A stretch of DNA of 17,070 nucleotides from the NCBI GenBank assembly GCA_046724395.1, contig JBKOWM010000160.1, positions 1 through 17,070 on the forward strand. The letters run 5' to 3'. Under the pieces are notes generated by a model, which did not search any database, was not told the origin of the DNA, and saw only the letters and a program-made list of their open reading frames with translations. The stretch is from DATAEU01 sp046724395. Its GTDB lineage: Bacteria; Actinomycetota; UBA4738; HRBIN12. Position numbers and translations under genes: made by a program. The stretch's first letter is position 1; each line of letters starts with the position of its first letter. This document shows positions 1-6,402 of this stretch, piece by piece.

Positions 1-2
1 AG

Positions 3-941
3 TTAAGTGAGTACGTGATTAGCTATCTGGGTCTGGCAGTCTTCGGATTGGCAATGGCTCAACTCTTCGGTGCGGTTGGGTTTTGGTCCATCCCTGTGCT
101 TGTGCTGCCCGTACTTCTCGCACGGCAGATGTTCTTCCGTAACCGGGCTCTCGAGGAGGCGCATAAGGAGCTACAGGACCGAGAACAGGTCTTGCGGGCG
201 CTCTCGAACCGAATGGCCGAGGAACGGCAAGACGAACGCGAGAGGATCGCTGCATATCTCCACGACGATCTCGCGCAGTTGCTCTTCAAGCTTTCACTTC
301 AGGTCGACATCGCCAGGCGCCATCTCGCGGCCGGAAAGATCGGCGAAACGGAGAACACACTGGAAGAGATCAAGGAGACAAAGGCGCGGACGTCGGATCG
401 GATCCGGGCGCTGATCCGAGACCTTCACCGGTCGCCGCTTGGCCGCGCGGGACTCGCGGACTCTCTCCAGAGCTTCATTCTCGAGACGGCTCGGGACTCC
501 GATGTGGACTTCCATACGGACGTCGCGGAGGTCGAGCTGCCACCACCCATCGCTCTCCTCGCGTATCACATCGCTCGCGAAGGGGTCATGAACGCGCTCA
601 AGCATGCGAACGCCACGAACGTGTGGCTCAGCGTGAAGCGCGAGGGCGACTCCGTCGAGCTTTCGCTGCGCGACGACGGCGCGGGATTCGACACGGCCGT
701 CATGCCGCCGGAAGATCACTTCGGGCTGACGATGATGCGCGAGCGAGCGCTCGTCGGCGGTGGGACGTTCGACCTCAAGAGCGCCGAGGGTGAAGGCACC
801 ATGATCACGGTCCGGTTCCCCACATCGTGGTTGCAGCCGCACCCGGAGACGTCGCGCGAAGCCTCGCCCGAGTCCCCCGCCGATGTCGGCCCCGGTACGG
901 CTCCTGCGCCCGATCAAGCCCACGAGTCTGCCCTCGCATAA
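3..941 (+). CDS. Sensor histidine kinase, NarL/DesK type (5' end outside window)
   Basis: This is the C-terminal part of a two-component sensor kinase that autophosphorylates a histidine and passes the phosphate to a response regulator, which is not in this window. The frame is open to the left edge (codons for L-S-E-Y precede the GTG at 15), so that GTG is probably internal and more membrane segments lie upstream. Numbering from 15, residues 1-40 form two hydrophobic helices and residues 43-75 a charged coiled-coil linker. The HisKA_3 dimerisation helix carries the phosphoacceptor His83 in LHDDLAQ. A HATPase_c domain follows, with N-box VMNALKHA, G1 DDGAGFD and G2 HFGLTMMRER, ending near residue 271. 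The last 36 residues are a Pro/Ala/Glu-rich disordered tail lying in the region shared with the opposite-strand gene. The kinase class is clear from the motifs; the signal sensed is unknown. Confidence 0.9.
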   Translation, partial: LSEYVISYLGLAVFGLAMAQLFGAVGFWSIPVLVLPVLLARQMFFRNRALEEAHKELQDREQVLRALSNRMAEERQDERERIAAYLHDDLAQLLFKLSLQVDIARRHLAAGKIGETENTLEEIKETKARTSDRIRALIRDLHRSPLGRAGLADSLQSFILETARDSDVDFHTDVAEVELPPPIALLAYHIAREGVMNALKHANATNVWLSVKREGDSVELSLRDDGAGFDTAVMPPEDHFGLTMMRERALVGGGTFDLKSAEGEGTMITVRFPTSWLQPHPETSREASPESPADVGPGTAPAPDQAHESALA

Positions 942-1464
942 TCGCGATCACCATCCATACCAGGCCCACGTACACGAACACATCTCCGATGCTCACGACA
1001 TCTCCGACCGGCGGCGGCACGGGTATCACGTCGCCGAGAGGCGTGAGCACATCCTCACCGGGTCGAAGAAGATGATGTTTCGGGCTCTCGTTCTCCTCGA
1101 GCGTCTGTAGCACGTCGTCCTGTCCAGAGGCGACGAGCGCGGATCTCGACACGGGCATTCCGCCGTTCGCCGTCACCACGAGGCCGTTCAGCAGAAGCCC
1201 GACGGCGATCAAGGGCATGGCGGTGATCCGCCAGTTGCGGACGGCGAACGCGAGCACCAGCGCGTACGAGACGCCGAACACGATCATACGGATGACGAGG
1301 TCTTCGCCGTGGGGGCCGTCGGGCAGCGGCAAAGCCTGAAGGGCGAACCCAAGCGGGGCGAGCAGCCACCAACGGAGTCGCAGCTGCGTGAAACGACGCA
1401 GCGAGCCGCCGGCGACGAGGCCGGCAACGAGCGCGAGCACGATGACGCCGAAAAAGAGAATCAT
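805..1464 (-). CDS. DUF5317 family integral membrane protein
   Basis: This 219-residue membrane protein belongs to the DUF5317 family, whose function is unknown. It has about five hydrophobic segments, near residues 1-19, 31-47, 58-75, 80-101 and 160-178. Between the fourth and fifth is a loop with the family-typical features NGGMPVS, then SPKHHLL, then GDVIPVP and VSIGDVFVY. The family core ends near residue 178. The remaining 40 residues are Arg- and Ala-rich and lie where the gene overlaps the histidine kinase on the other strand, so the tail may be poorly constrained. The ATG at 1464 directly starts the first membrane helix. No Shine-Dalgarno sequence precedes it; a TAGGTT element lies 18 bases upstream. 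It is divergent from the NERD-helicase gene, sharing a 100-bp intergenic region. Family recognition is from memory of its motifs. Confidence 0.85.
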   Translation of the reverse strand: MILFFGVIVLALVAGLVAGGSLRRFTQLRLRWWLLAPLGFALQALPLPDGPHGEDLVIRMIVFGVSYALVLAFAVRNWRITAMPLIAVGLLLNGLVVTANGGMPVSRSALVASGQDDVLQTLEENESPKHHLLRPGEDVLTPLGDVIPVPPPVGDVVSIGDVFVYVGLVWMVIAIMRGQTRGLDRAQEPYRGRHRRGTRARLRATSPGAAATTMWGTGP

Positions 1465-1482
1465 CGAGATGGTCTGCGGGCG

Positions 1483-1488
1483 AACCTA
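1483..1488 (-). promoter_or_regulatory. Possible -10 element of the DUF5317 gene
   Basis: The minus strand reads TAGGTT here, fitting TANNNT. A start of transcription 6-7 bases downstream would leave a leader of about 12 bases without a Shine-Dalgarno sequence before the ATG at 1464. No convincing -35 hexamer is visible. The spacing is looser than at the other genes, so confidence is low. Confidence 0.35.
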
Positions 1489-1552
1489 TCCTGCCGTCAC
1501 GATCGGGCGAAGTCCAGCCAACGACCTAGCGGAGTCGCGTCCGACAGGCCGA

Positions 1553-1564
1553 TACCATCGCAGC
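1553..1564 (+). promoter_or_regulatory. Leaderless-type promoter of the NERD-helicase gene
   Basis: TACCAT at 1553-1558 fits the TANNNT -10 consensus and is followed by exactly six bases (CGCAGC) and then the GTG at 1565. There is no Shine-Dalgarno sequence, so transcription would begin at or next to the start codon. No clear -35 hexamer is visible. Confidence 0.6.
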
Positions 1565-3232
1565 GTGCCGCGGATGGTTCCGTTCCCGATGTTGCCGACG
1601 GACAGCACCGCCGAACGGCGTCTGTACGAAGGCTTCCTCGAGCAACTGGCGCCCGAGTACGTCGTGTATCACAGCGTCGACTGGATTCTCGCCGGAAAAC
1701 GGGCGCCGATCGAGGGGGAGGCCGATTTCATCGTCGCGCACCCCCTCGACGGCATCCTCGTGCTCGAGGCGAAAGGCGGTCGTCTCGCGTACGACGTGTC
1801 GACGAAGCGATGGACCCAGTCGGGAAGGTCCGGCGCGCACGTCCTGGACGAGGACCCCTTCCATCAGGCGCGCGACGAGATGCACTCGCTCGTCGAGATC
1901 CTGTCGGCGCAGGACGGCTGGCACCGATGGATGCCGTCGTACGGGTTCGGCGTCGCGATGCCCGACGGCGCATACCAGATCGACGCGCACCCGGCAGCCC
2001 CTCACGAGATCGCGATCGATCGCGGCGACGTGAACCGATTGGCCGAGCGCGTCCGGGAGGTGATGCGGTACTGGCGCCACCCCGGCCGGACGTTCGGTGC
2101 GGAGGGGATGGATCGGCTGGCTCGAGCGTTGGGCTTCACGGTCGAGATCCGCACGCCGCTGAAGCTGGAGTTTGACGAGGAGGATCGCAAGATCGTCGAG
2201 CTCACCGACGATCAGGCGTGGATCCTGGCGTTCATCACTCACCGTGGCCGCGCCGTCGTCACGGGGCCCGCCGGCTCGGGCAAGACGCTCCTCGCCGTCC
2301 AAATCGCGCGCCGCCTGGCCGAGGGCGGGCATCGCACGCTGCTGACATGCTTCAACAAGGCTCTCGGAGAGTACCTGCGCCGATCGGCCGAGGGAGTCGA
2401 CCGCCTCGACGTCCTCCATTTCCACGATCTTTGCGTGCGGACCGCCCGCGAGGCCGGATTGACGCTTCCCCCCGTTTCGGCCGAACCCGAGGACGCGTAC
2501 TTCGAGCGTGAGCTCCCCGATCTCCTCGTCCGGGCCGCCTCGAGGCTCGGACCCCGCTACGGCGCCATCGTCGTCGACGAGGCACAGGATTTTCGCGAGT
2601 CGTGGTGGCCGGCGCTGCTGCGGCTGCACACGGATCCCGAGCACGGGTTCTTGTACCTGTTCGCGGACGACAATCAGAACTTGTACGGCGGCGCGCTTCC
2701 GCTCACCGATGCCGAGATGTCACTGCCGCCTCTGCCGGCGAACCTTCGCAACACCGAGGCGATCCACCAGTTCGTCTCGGTCTTCTACAAGGGCGGATCA
2801 CGCACGCCGGCGAAGGGGCCGCCGGGACGCCCGCCGGAGATCCTCGCCTACCACGACGACGAGGGGCTGGCGCACCTGCTCGCAGTGGTCCTGCAAAACC
2901 TCGTCGAAGGGGAGCGCGTGCCGCTCGAGGACATCGTCGTCCTGACACCGTCCGGCCCGCGGAAAAGCCGCCTGGGCGCGCGTGGGCGCGTCGACGGGTT
3001 CCGGTTGTCCGACCGTCTCGAGGATGGAACGGTGCTGACGTCGAGCGTGCACGGGTTCGAGGGACTGGAGCGCCCCGTCGTCATCCTGGCGGAGCTCGGC
3101 GAGGAACACGTGAACGATGTCCCCCGATACGTCTACGTCGGTGGCTCACGGGCGGTGAATCACCTCATCGTTCTGGCGGCCGAACCCGTCGCGCGGCGAC
3201 TTCGCGAGCTGACGCGTGCGCGGGACCCGTAG
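1565..3232 (+). CDS. NERD-domain nuclease fused to SF1 (UvrD-like) helicase
   Basis: This 555-residue protein joins an N-terminal NERD (nuclease-related, PD-(D/E)XK-like) domain to a superfamily 1 helicase core. The nuclease part has Asp54 in GEADFIV and Glu68-x-Lys70 in VLEAKGG, the expected metal and catalytic residues. The helicase part has a Q-motif-like LTDDQAWIL (217), Walker A GPAGSGKT (Lys240), Walker B VVDEAQDF (Asp338-Glu339), motif III FADDNQNLYG, motif IV NLRNTEAIHQF, motif V SSVHGFEGLERPVVIL and motif VI YVYVGGSRAVNHL. The GTG at 1565 is preferred because a -10 element lies six bases upstream. ATG codons at 1574 and 1589 are alternatives, and the frame extends uselessly back to 1388. 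The protein probably degrades or remodels DNA in the cytoplasm. Its biological role is not established, and related architectures occur both as repair-like genes and near defence loci. Confidence 0.88.
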   Translation: MPRMVPFPMLPTDSTAERRLYEGFLEQLAPEYVVYHSVDWILAGKRAPIEGEADFIVAHPLDGILVLEAKGGRLAYDVSTKRWTQSGRSGAHVLDEDPFHQARDEMHSLVEILSAQDGWHRWMPSYGFGVAMPDGAYQIDAHPAAPHEIAIDRGDVNRLAERVREVMRYWRHPGRTFGAEGMDRLARALGFTVEIRTPLKLEFDEEDRKIVELTDDQAWILAFITHRGRAVVTGPAGSGKTLLAVQIARRLAEGGHRTLLTCFNKALGEYLRRSAEGVDRLDVLHFHDLCVRTAREAGLTLPPVSAEPEDAYFERELPDLLVRAASRLGPRYGAIVVDEAQDFRESWWPALLRLHTDPEHGFLYLFADDNQNLYGGALPLTDAEMSLPPLPANLRNTEAIHQFVSVFYKGGSRTPAKGPPGRPPEILAYHDDEGLAHLLAVVLQNLVEGERVPLEDIVVLTPSGPRKSRLGARGRVDGFRLSDRLEDGTVLTSSVHGFEGLERPVVILAELGEEHVNDVPRYVYVGGSRAVNHLIVLAAEPVARRLRELTRARDP

Positions 3233-3259
3233 CGACGCGGCGTTCGTTGCGTGGGCCGT

Positions 3260-3271
3260 TACGCTGACTGC
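3260..3271 (+). promoter_or_regulatory. Leaderless-type promoter of the DUF2236 gene
   Basis: TACGCT at 3260-3265 is followed by six bases (GACTGC) and the ATG at 3272. No Shine-Dalgarno sequence is present. The same hexamer and the same spacing occur before the VWA gene at 12324. Confidence 0.62.
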
Positions 3272-4150
3272 ATGTCCGATGATCCCGGCTACTTCGGGCC
3301 CCACAGCGTCTCGTGGCGCGTCCATCGTGAGGTCACGGTGCTGTTCGGCGGCGCTCGCGCGATGCTGCTGCAGGCCGCCCATCCGCTGGTGATCGCCGGC
3401 GCAAGAGAGACGGGCTTCTACGAGCGAAATCCGTGGCGGCGTCTGCAGCGCACGCTAATGCTCACGTACGCACTGACGTTCGGCACGAAGGCTGAGGCGC
3501 GCGCGGCGGCCGAGCGTATCAACGACGTCCACGCGCGCATCAAGGGCGTCGATCCTGTGACCGGTCGTCCGTACGACGCCCTCGACCCGACGCTTCTTCT
3601 CTACGTCCACGCGTGCCTCGTCGACAGCGCGCTGGTGTACGAGCGGCTGACGGTGGGGCGCCTGGACGAGGCCGGCCGGCAGCGCTTTCACGACGAGCAG
3701 AAGCTCGCGGCCGAGCTGGTGCTCGTCCCGCGCGAGAGCATTCCAGAGACCGTCACGGATCTTCGTTCGTACCTCCGAGGGGTGGTCGAGGACGGCGAGC
3801 TCCGCGTCACGGATGCGGCTCGTCGCGTCGCGACGCTGTTCGACGACCCCCCACCCGAGGCGGAGTGGCGACCGGTCCTTGGCGTGGTCTCGAATCTTGC
3901 GTTCGCGACACTCCCGCCGGCCGTCCGGGAGCAGTACGGCTTCGAGCTGACGCCCGCCCGCCGGATCGCCGTCCGGGCGACGTTCGCCGGCTTGCGCGCG
4001 ATGCGTCCGCTCTTGCCGGCTCGCTATCGATACATCGCCCCGTATCAGGACTGGCTCGCTCGTCGGAGCGGCCGCGAGGGCGTGCTCACCGAGCGGGCGC
4101 GTCGCCGCGCCGGCATCCGCCTCGACGGGGCTCGCAGCCTCGAAGGCTAG
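3272..4150 (+). CDS. MpaB-like / DUF2236 oxygenase-family protein
   Basis: This 292-residue protein belongs to the DUF2236 family (the MpaB/rubber-oxygenase-like fold), whose characterised relatives are haem-dependent oxygenases. Family hallmarks are the N-terminal WRVHRE, then MLLQAAHPLV (His37) with GARETGFYERNPWRRL, then YDALDPTLLLYVHACLVDSA, where His113 sits in the conserved helix, and the C-terminal RYIAPYQDWLARR. His113 is a candidate haem ligand by analogy only. No signal peptide or membrane helix is evident, so it is probably cytoplasmic. The ATG at 3272 is chosen over an upstream in-frame GTG at 3251 because the -10 element sits six bases before it and the upstream codons are unconserved-looking. 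Nine bases separate its TAG from the HAD gene, and that TAG is part of the next gene's -10. The substrate is unknown. Confidence 0.85.
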   Translation: MSDDPGYFGPHSVSWRVHREVTVLFGGARAMLLQAAHPLVIAGARETGFYERNPWRRLQRTLMLTYALTFGTKAEARAAAERINDVHARIKGVDPVTGRPYDALDPTLLLYVHACLVDSALVYERLTVGRLDEAGRQRFHDEQKLAAELVLVPRESIPETVTDLRSYLRGVVEDGELRVTDAARRVATLFDDPPPEAEWRPVLGVVSNLAFATLPPAVREQYGFELTPARRIAVRATFAGLRAMRPLLPARYRYIAPYQDWLARRSGREGVLTERARRRAGIRLDGARSLEG

Positions 4151-4159
4151 ACTCGGGAT
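4148..4159 (+). promoter_or_regulatory. Leaderless-type promoter of the HAD gene, overlapping the previous stop codon
   Basis: TAGACT at 4148-4153 is followed by six bases (CGGGAT) and the GTG at 4160. The first three bases of the hexamer are the TAG stop codon of the DUF2236 gene. No Shine-Dalgarno sequence is present. Confidence 0.58.
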
Positions 4160-4936
4160 GTGACGATCGACGGCGTCCTGCTCGACATGGACGGCGTGCT
4201 CGCAATCTCCTGGAAGCCGCTTTCCGGCGCGATCGCGACATTGGAGCGTCTGCGCGCGCTTGGACTGCCGTTCCGGATCGTCACGAACACTACGACGCAC
4301 ACGCGGGCGGCGTTCGCCCGGACGCTGTCGGAGGCCGGGTTGCGGGTCGATGCGGCCGAGATCGTGACCGCCGTCGCGGGGACGGCCTCGTATCTGCGAA
4401 GACACCATCCCGGGGCGCGCGTGTTCCTGCTGTCCGACGGCGACCCGCGCGAGGACCTCGGCGACATCCGCCTGGTGGATCGTCCGCCCGCCGACGTCGT
4501 CGTTCTCGGCGGCGCATCCGAAGCGTTCTCGTACCCGACGGTGAACGACGTGTTCCGAATGCTGATGGACGGCGCCTCGCTCGTCGCGATGCACCGCAAC
4601 CGGTACTGGCGGACGGACGAGGGGCTGCAGCTCGACGCCGGCGCCTACGTCGCCGGGCTGGAGGAGGCGACGGGCGCGGCGGCGGCCGTCTGCGGAAAGC
4701 CTTCCCCGACGTTCTTCGCTGAGGCCGTCGCGATGCTCGGCACCGATGCGTCGCGGACCGCGATGGTCGGAGACGACGTGGTGAACGACGTGCTCGGCGC
4801 GCAGTCGGCGGGGCTCGTCGGCGTGCTCGTCCGAACCGGCAAGTACGCTCCGGGCGACGTCGAACGCGCGGGGGAGTCACCCAACCACGTCATCGAGTCG
4901 ATCGCCGACCTGCCCACGCTGCTGGCCTCGTCGTAG
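4160..4936 (+). CDS. HAD-IIA family hydrolase (NagD/LHPP-like phosphatase)
   Basis: This 258-residue phosphatase of the haloacid dehalogenase superfamily is of the IIA (NagD/HDHD2/LHPP-like) type. All four HAD motifs are visible: motif I LLDMDGVL with nucleophile Asp9 and acid/base Asp11; motif II RIVTNTT with Thr42; motif III CGKPSP with Lys180; and motif IV VGDDVVNDVLGA with Asp205, Asp206 and Asp210. The stretch between motifs II and III is the C2 cap that selects the substrate, which cannot be predicted here. It is probably cytoplasmic and magnesium dependent. The GTG start at 4160 places the nucleophile at residue 9, as usual for the family, and is six bases after a -10 element. The gene ends with TAG at 4934, in the same frame as the methyltransferase that follows at once. 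Confidence 0.92.
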   Translation: MTIDGVLLDMDGVLAISWKPLSGAIATLERLRALGLPFRIVTNTTTHTRAAFARTLSEAGLRVDAAEIVTAVAGTASYLRRHHPGARVFLLSDGDPREDLGDIRLVDRPPADVVVLGGASEAFSYPTVNDVFRMLMDGASLVAMHRNRYWRTDEGLQLDAGAYVAGLEEATGAAAAVCGKPSPTFFAEAVAMLGTDASRTAMVGDDVVNDVLGAQSAGLVGVLVRTGKYAPGDVERAGESPNHVIESIADLPTLLASS

Positions 4937-4945
4937 GCTGCGCTG
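4934..4945 (+). promoter_or_regulatory. Leaderless-type promoter of the UbiE-like gene, overlapping the HAD stop codon
   Basis: TAGGCT at 4934-4939 fits TANNNT and begins with the TAG stop of the HAD gene. Six bases (GCGCTG) follow, and the next codon, in frame with the methyltransferase, is ATC at 4946. The spacing equals that of four neighbouring genes that start with ATG or GTG at this position. Confidence 0.5.
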
Positions 4946-5674
4946 ATCGAGACCTCACGCAACCGCTTCGCCGGCAAGCTGTTCGCGGGAATAGCGCCCG
5001 AGTACGACCGGATGGGTGCGATCCTCTCGATCGGGCAGGATCCGAGATGGCGACGGTTCCTCGTCTCACGGGTGAACGCCATCCCCGGGTCGTGGGTCCT
5101 CGACGCAGCTACGGGCACCGGCCTGGTCGCGCGAGAGCTCGCTCGCCGGAACGTTCGAGTCGCAGCAGTGGATCAGAGCGAAGCCATGCTCCGGCGAGCG
5201 GCGGACGCCCGTCAGAGGATGCCCTTCGCCGAGCGGATCCGGTTGGTGCGCGGCCGGGCGGAGAGGCTGCCGTTCGCCGACGAGACGTTTGATGCCGTCA
5301 CGTTCACGTATCTGCTGCGGTACGTCGACGACCCGGCCGCCACCGTCGACGAGCTCGCACGCGTCCTGCGTCCCGGCGGGACGATGGCGTCACTGGAATT
5401 CCATGTGCCCGACGACGCGTGGACCAGGCTTGGCTGGCGCGTCTACACCCGCGCAGTCCTGCCCGGCATCGGCTGGGTCGTGTCGCCATCCTGGTTCCGG
5501 ACGGGGCGGTTCCTTGGGATGAGCGTGACGGACTTCGAACGTCGGTTCCCGCTCGCCGTTCAGGTTCGCTGGTGGCAGGAGGCGGGGATGCGACACGTCC
5601 GGACTCGCGTCATGGGCCTGGGAGCCGGCGTGATCACGTGGGCGGTCAAGCGCACGCCGGTGATGGATGGCTGA
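4946..5674 (+). CDS. UbiE/MenG-like SAM-dependent methyltransferase with no canonical start codon
   Basis: This class I SAM methyltransferase resembles the UbiE/MenG/Coq5 quinone C-methyltransferases. The N-terminal signature YDRMGAILSIGQDPRW resembles the UbiE pattern, with Gly where Asn is usual. It is followed by SAM motif I VLDAATGTGLVA, acidic residue AAVDQSEAML, and motif II region LPFADETFDAV with VLRPGGTMASLEF. The only ATG nearby (5012) is the Met inside YDRM, so starting there would remove Tyr-Asp and the preceding RFAGKLFAGIAPE, which looks conserved. No ATG, GTG or TTG lies between the HAD stop (4936) and 5012. I place the start at ATC 4946 (242 residues) from promoter spacing; CTG at 4943 is the alternative. 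The 3' end overlaps the next gene by 8 bases. The fold is certain; a demethylmenaquinone substrate is only inferred. Confidence 0.82.
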   Translation: METSRNRFAGKLFAGIAPEYDRMGAILSIGQDPRWRRFLVSRVNAIPGSWVLDAATGTGLVARELARRNVRVAAVDQSEAMLRRAADARQRMPFAERIRLVRGRAERLPFADETFDAVTFTYLLRYVDDPAATVDELARVLRPGGTMASLEFHVPDDAWTRLGWRVYTRAVLPGIGWVVSPSWFRTGRFLGMSVTDFERRFPLAVQVRWWQEAGMRHVRTRVMGLGAGVITWAVKRTPVMDG

Positions 5675-6398
5675 ATCAGAGCGGCCGGCGTTCTACGCGC
5701 TGCCACCCGGCGGGTGGCGCGACTATTGGACGCTGCTTCACCCGCCGTACACGGTGTGGCACCTGTCGTACGTCGCGATCGGTGCGGCCGTTGCCACGAG
5801 CATCGACGTGCGCTGGCTCGCAGAAACGCTGCTCGGGTTCTTTCTCGGCGTCGGCCTGTCGGCCCACGCGTTGGACGAGCTACGAGGGCGCCCCCTCCGC
5901 ACGCGCATCCCCGACGGCGTGCTGTGGGTTATCGCGGCGGCGGGCCTCGGCGGTGCCGTCGCACTGGGCATCGACGCGGCGATCAACGTCTCGCTGTGGG
6001 TCATCGGCTTCGTCGTCGTCGGCGCCTTCCTCGTCGTCGCGTACAACCTCGAGCTGTTCGGCGGTGTGTTGCACACGAGCGCGTGGTTCGCCATCGGCTG
6101 GGGCGCGTTCCCGGCGCTCACGTCATCGTTCGTGCAACAGCAGCGAGTCGGTGTGGCGGCCGTGATCGTCGCCGCCTCCTGTGCGGTGTTCTCGGCCGCT
6201 CAGCGAGTCCTGTCGACGCCCGTCCGGATGCTCAGACGGCGGGTCGTCCGCGTGAGCGGCGAGCTCGAGCTCGATGACGGAAGGCGGGAGCCGCTCGACG
6301 CGGCGGCCCTTCGATCGGCGCCTGAGCAAGCGCTTCGGTCGCTCTCGATCGGGGTTCCCCTGTTCGCTGTCGGGCTGGTCCTGGCGCGCCTGCTCTGA
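5667..6398 (+). CDS. Polytopic membrane protein, UbiA-prenyltransferase-like
   Basis: This 243-residue integral membrane protein has about seven hydrophobic segments. The opening WRDYWTLLHPPYTVWHLSYV and the following AHALDELRGRPLRT resemble the first helix and the first acidic loop of UbiA-type prenyltransferases, but the classical NDxxDxxxD motif is reduced to a short LDELRG. A second conserved-looking region is YNLELFGGVLHTSAWFAIGW. A polar, Arg-rich cytosolic stretch (about residues 190-220) precedes the last membrane helix. The start ATG lies within the end of the methyltransferase gene (ATGGCTGA overlap), which implies translational coupling and a shared pathway, possibly membrane quinone or lipid modification. 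The gene ends four bases before the stop of the convergent helicase gene. The UbiA relationship is an inference; catalytic activity is uncertain. Confidence 0.8.
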   Translation: MAESERPAFYALPPGGWRDYWTLLHPPYTVWHLSYVAIGAAVATSIDVRWLAETLLGFFLGVGLSAHALDELRGRPLRTRIPDGVLWVIAAAGLGGAVALGIDAAINVSLWVIGFVVVGAFLVVAYNLELFGGVLHTSAWFAIGWGAFPALTSSFVQQQRVGVAAVIVAASCAVFSAAQRVLSTPVRMLRRRVVRVSGELELDDGRREPLDAAALRSAPEQALRSLSIGVPLFAVGLVLARLL

Positions 6399-6402
6399 CG
6401 CG

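Noticed and set aside
3455..4594. A 379-codon minus-strand frame across the DUF2236 and HAD genes.
   Set aside because: It is rich in Arg, His and Gln without domain features and crosses two well-supported genes and their junction.
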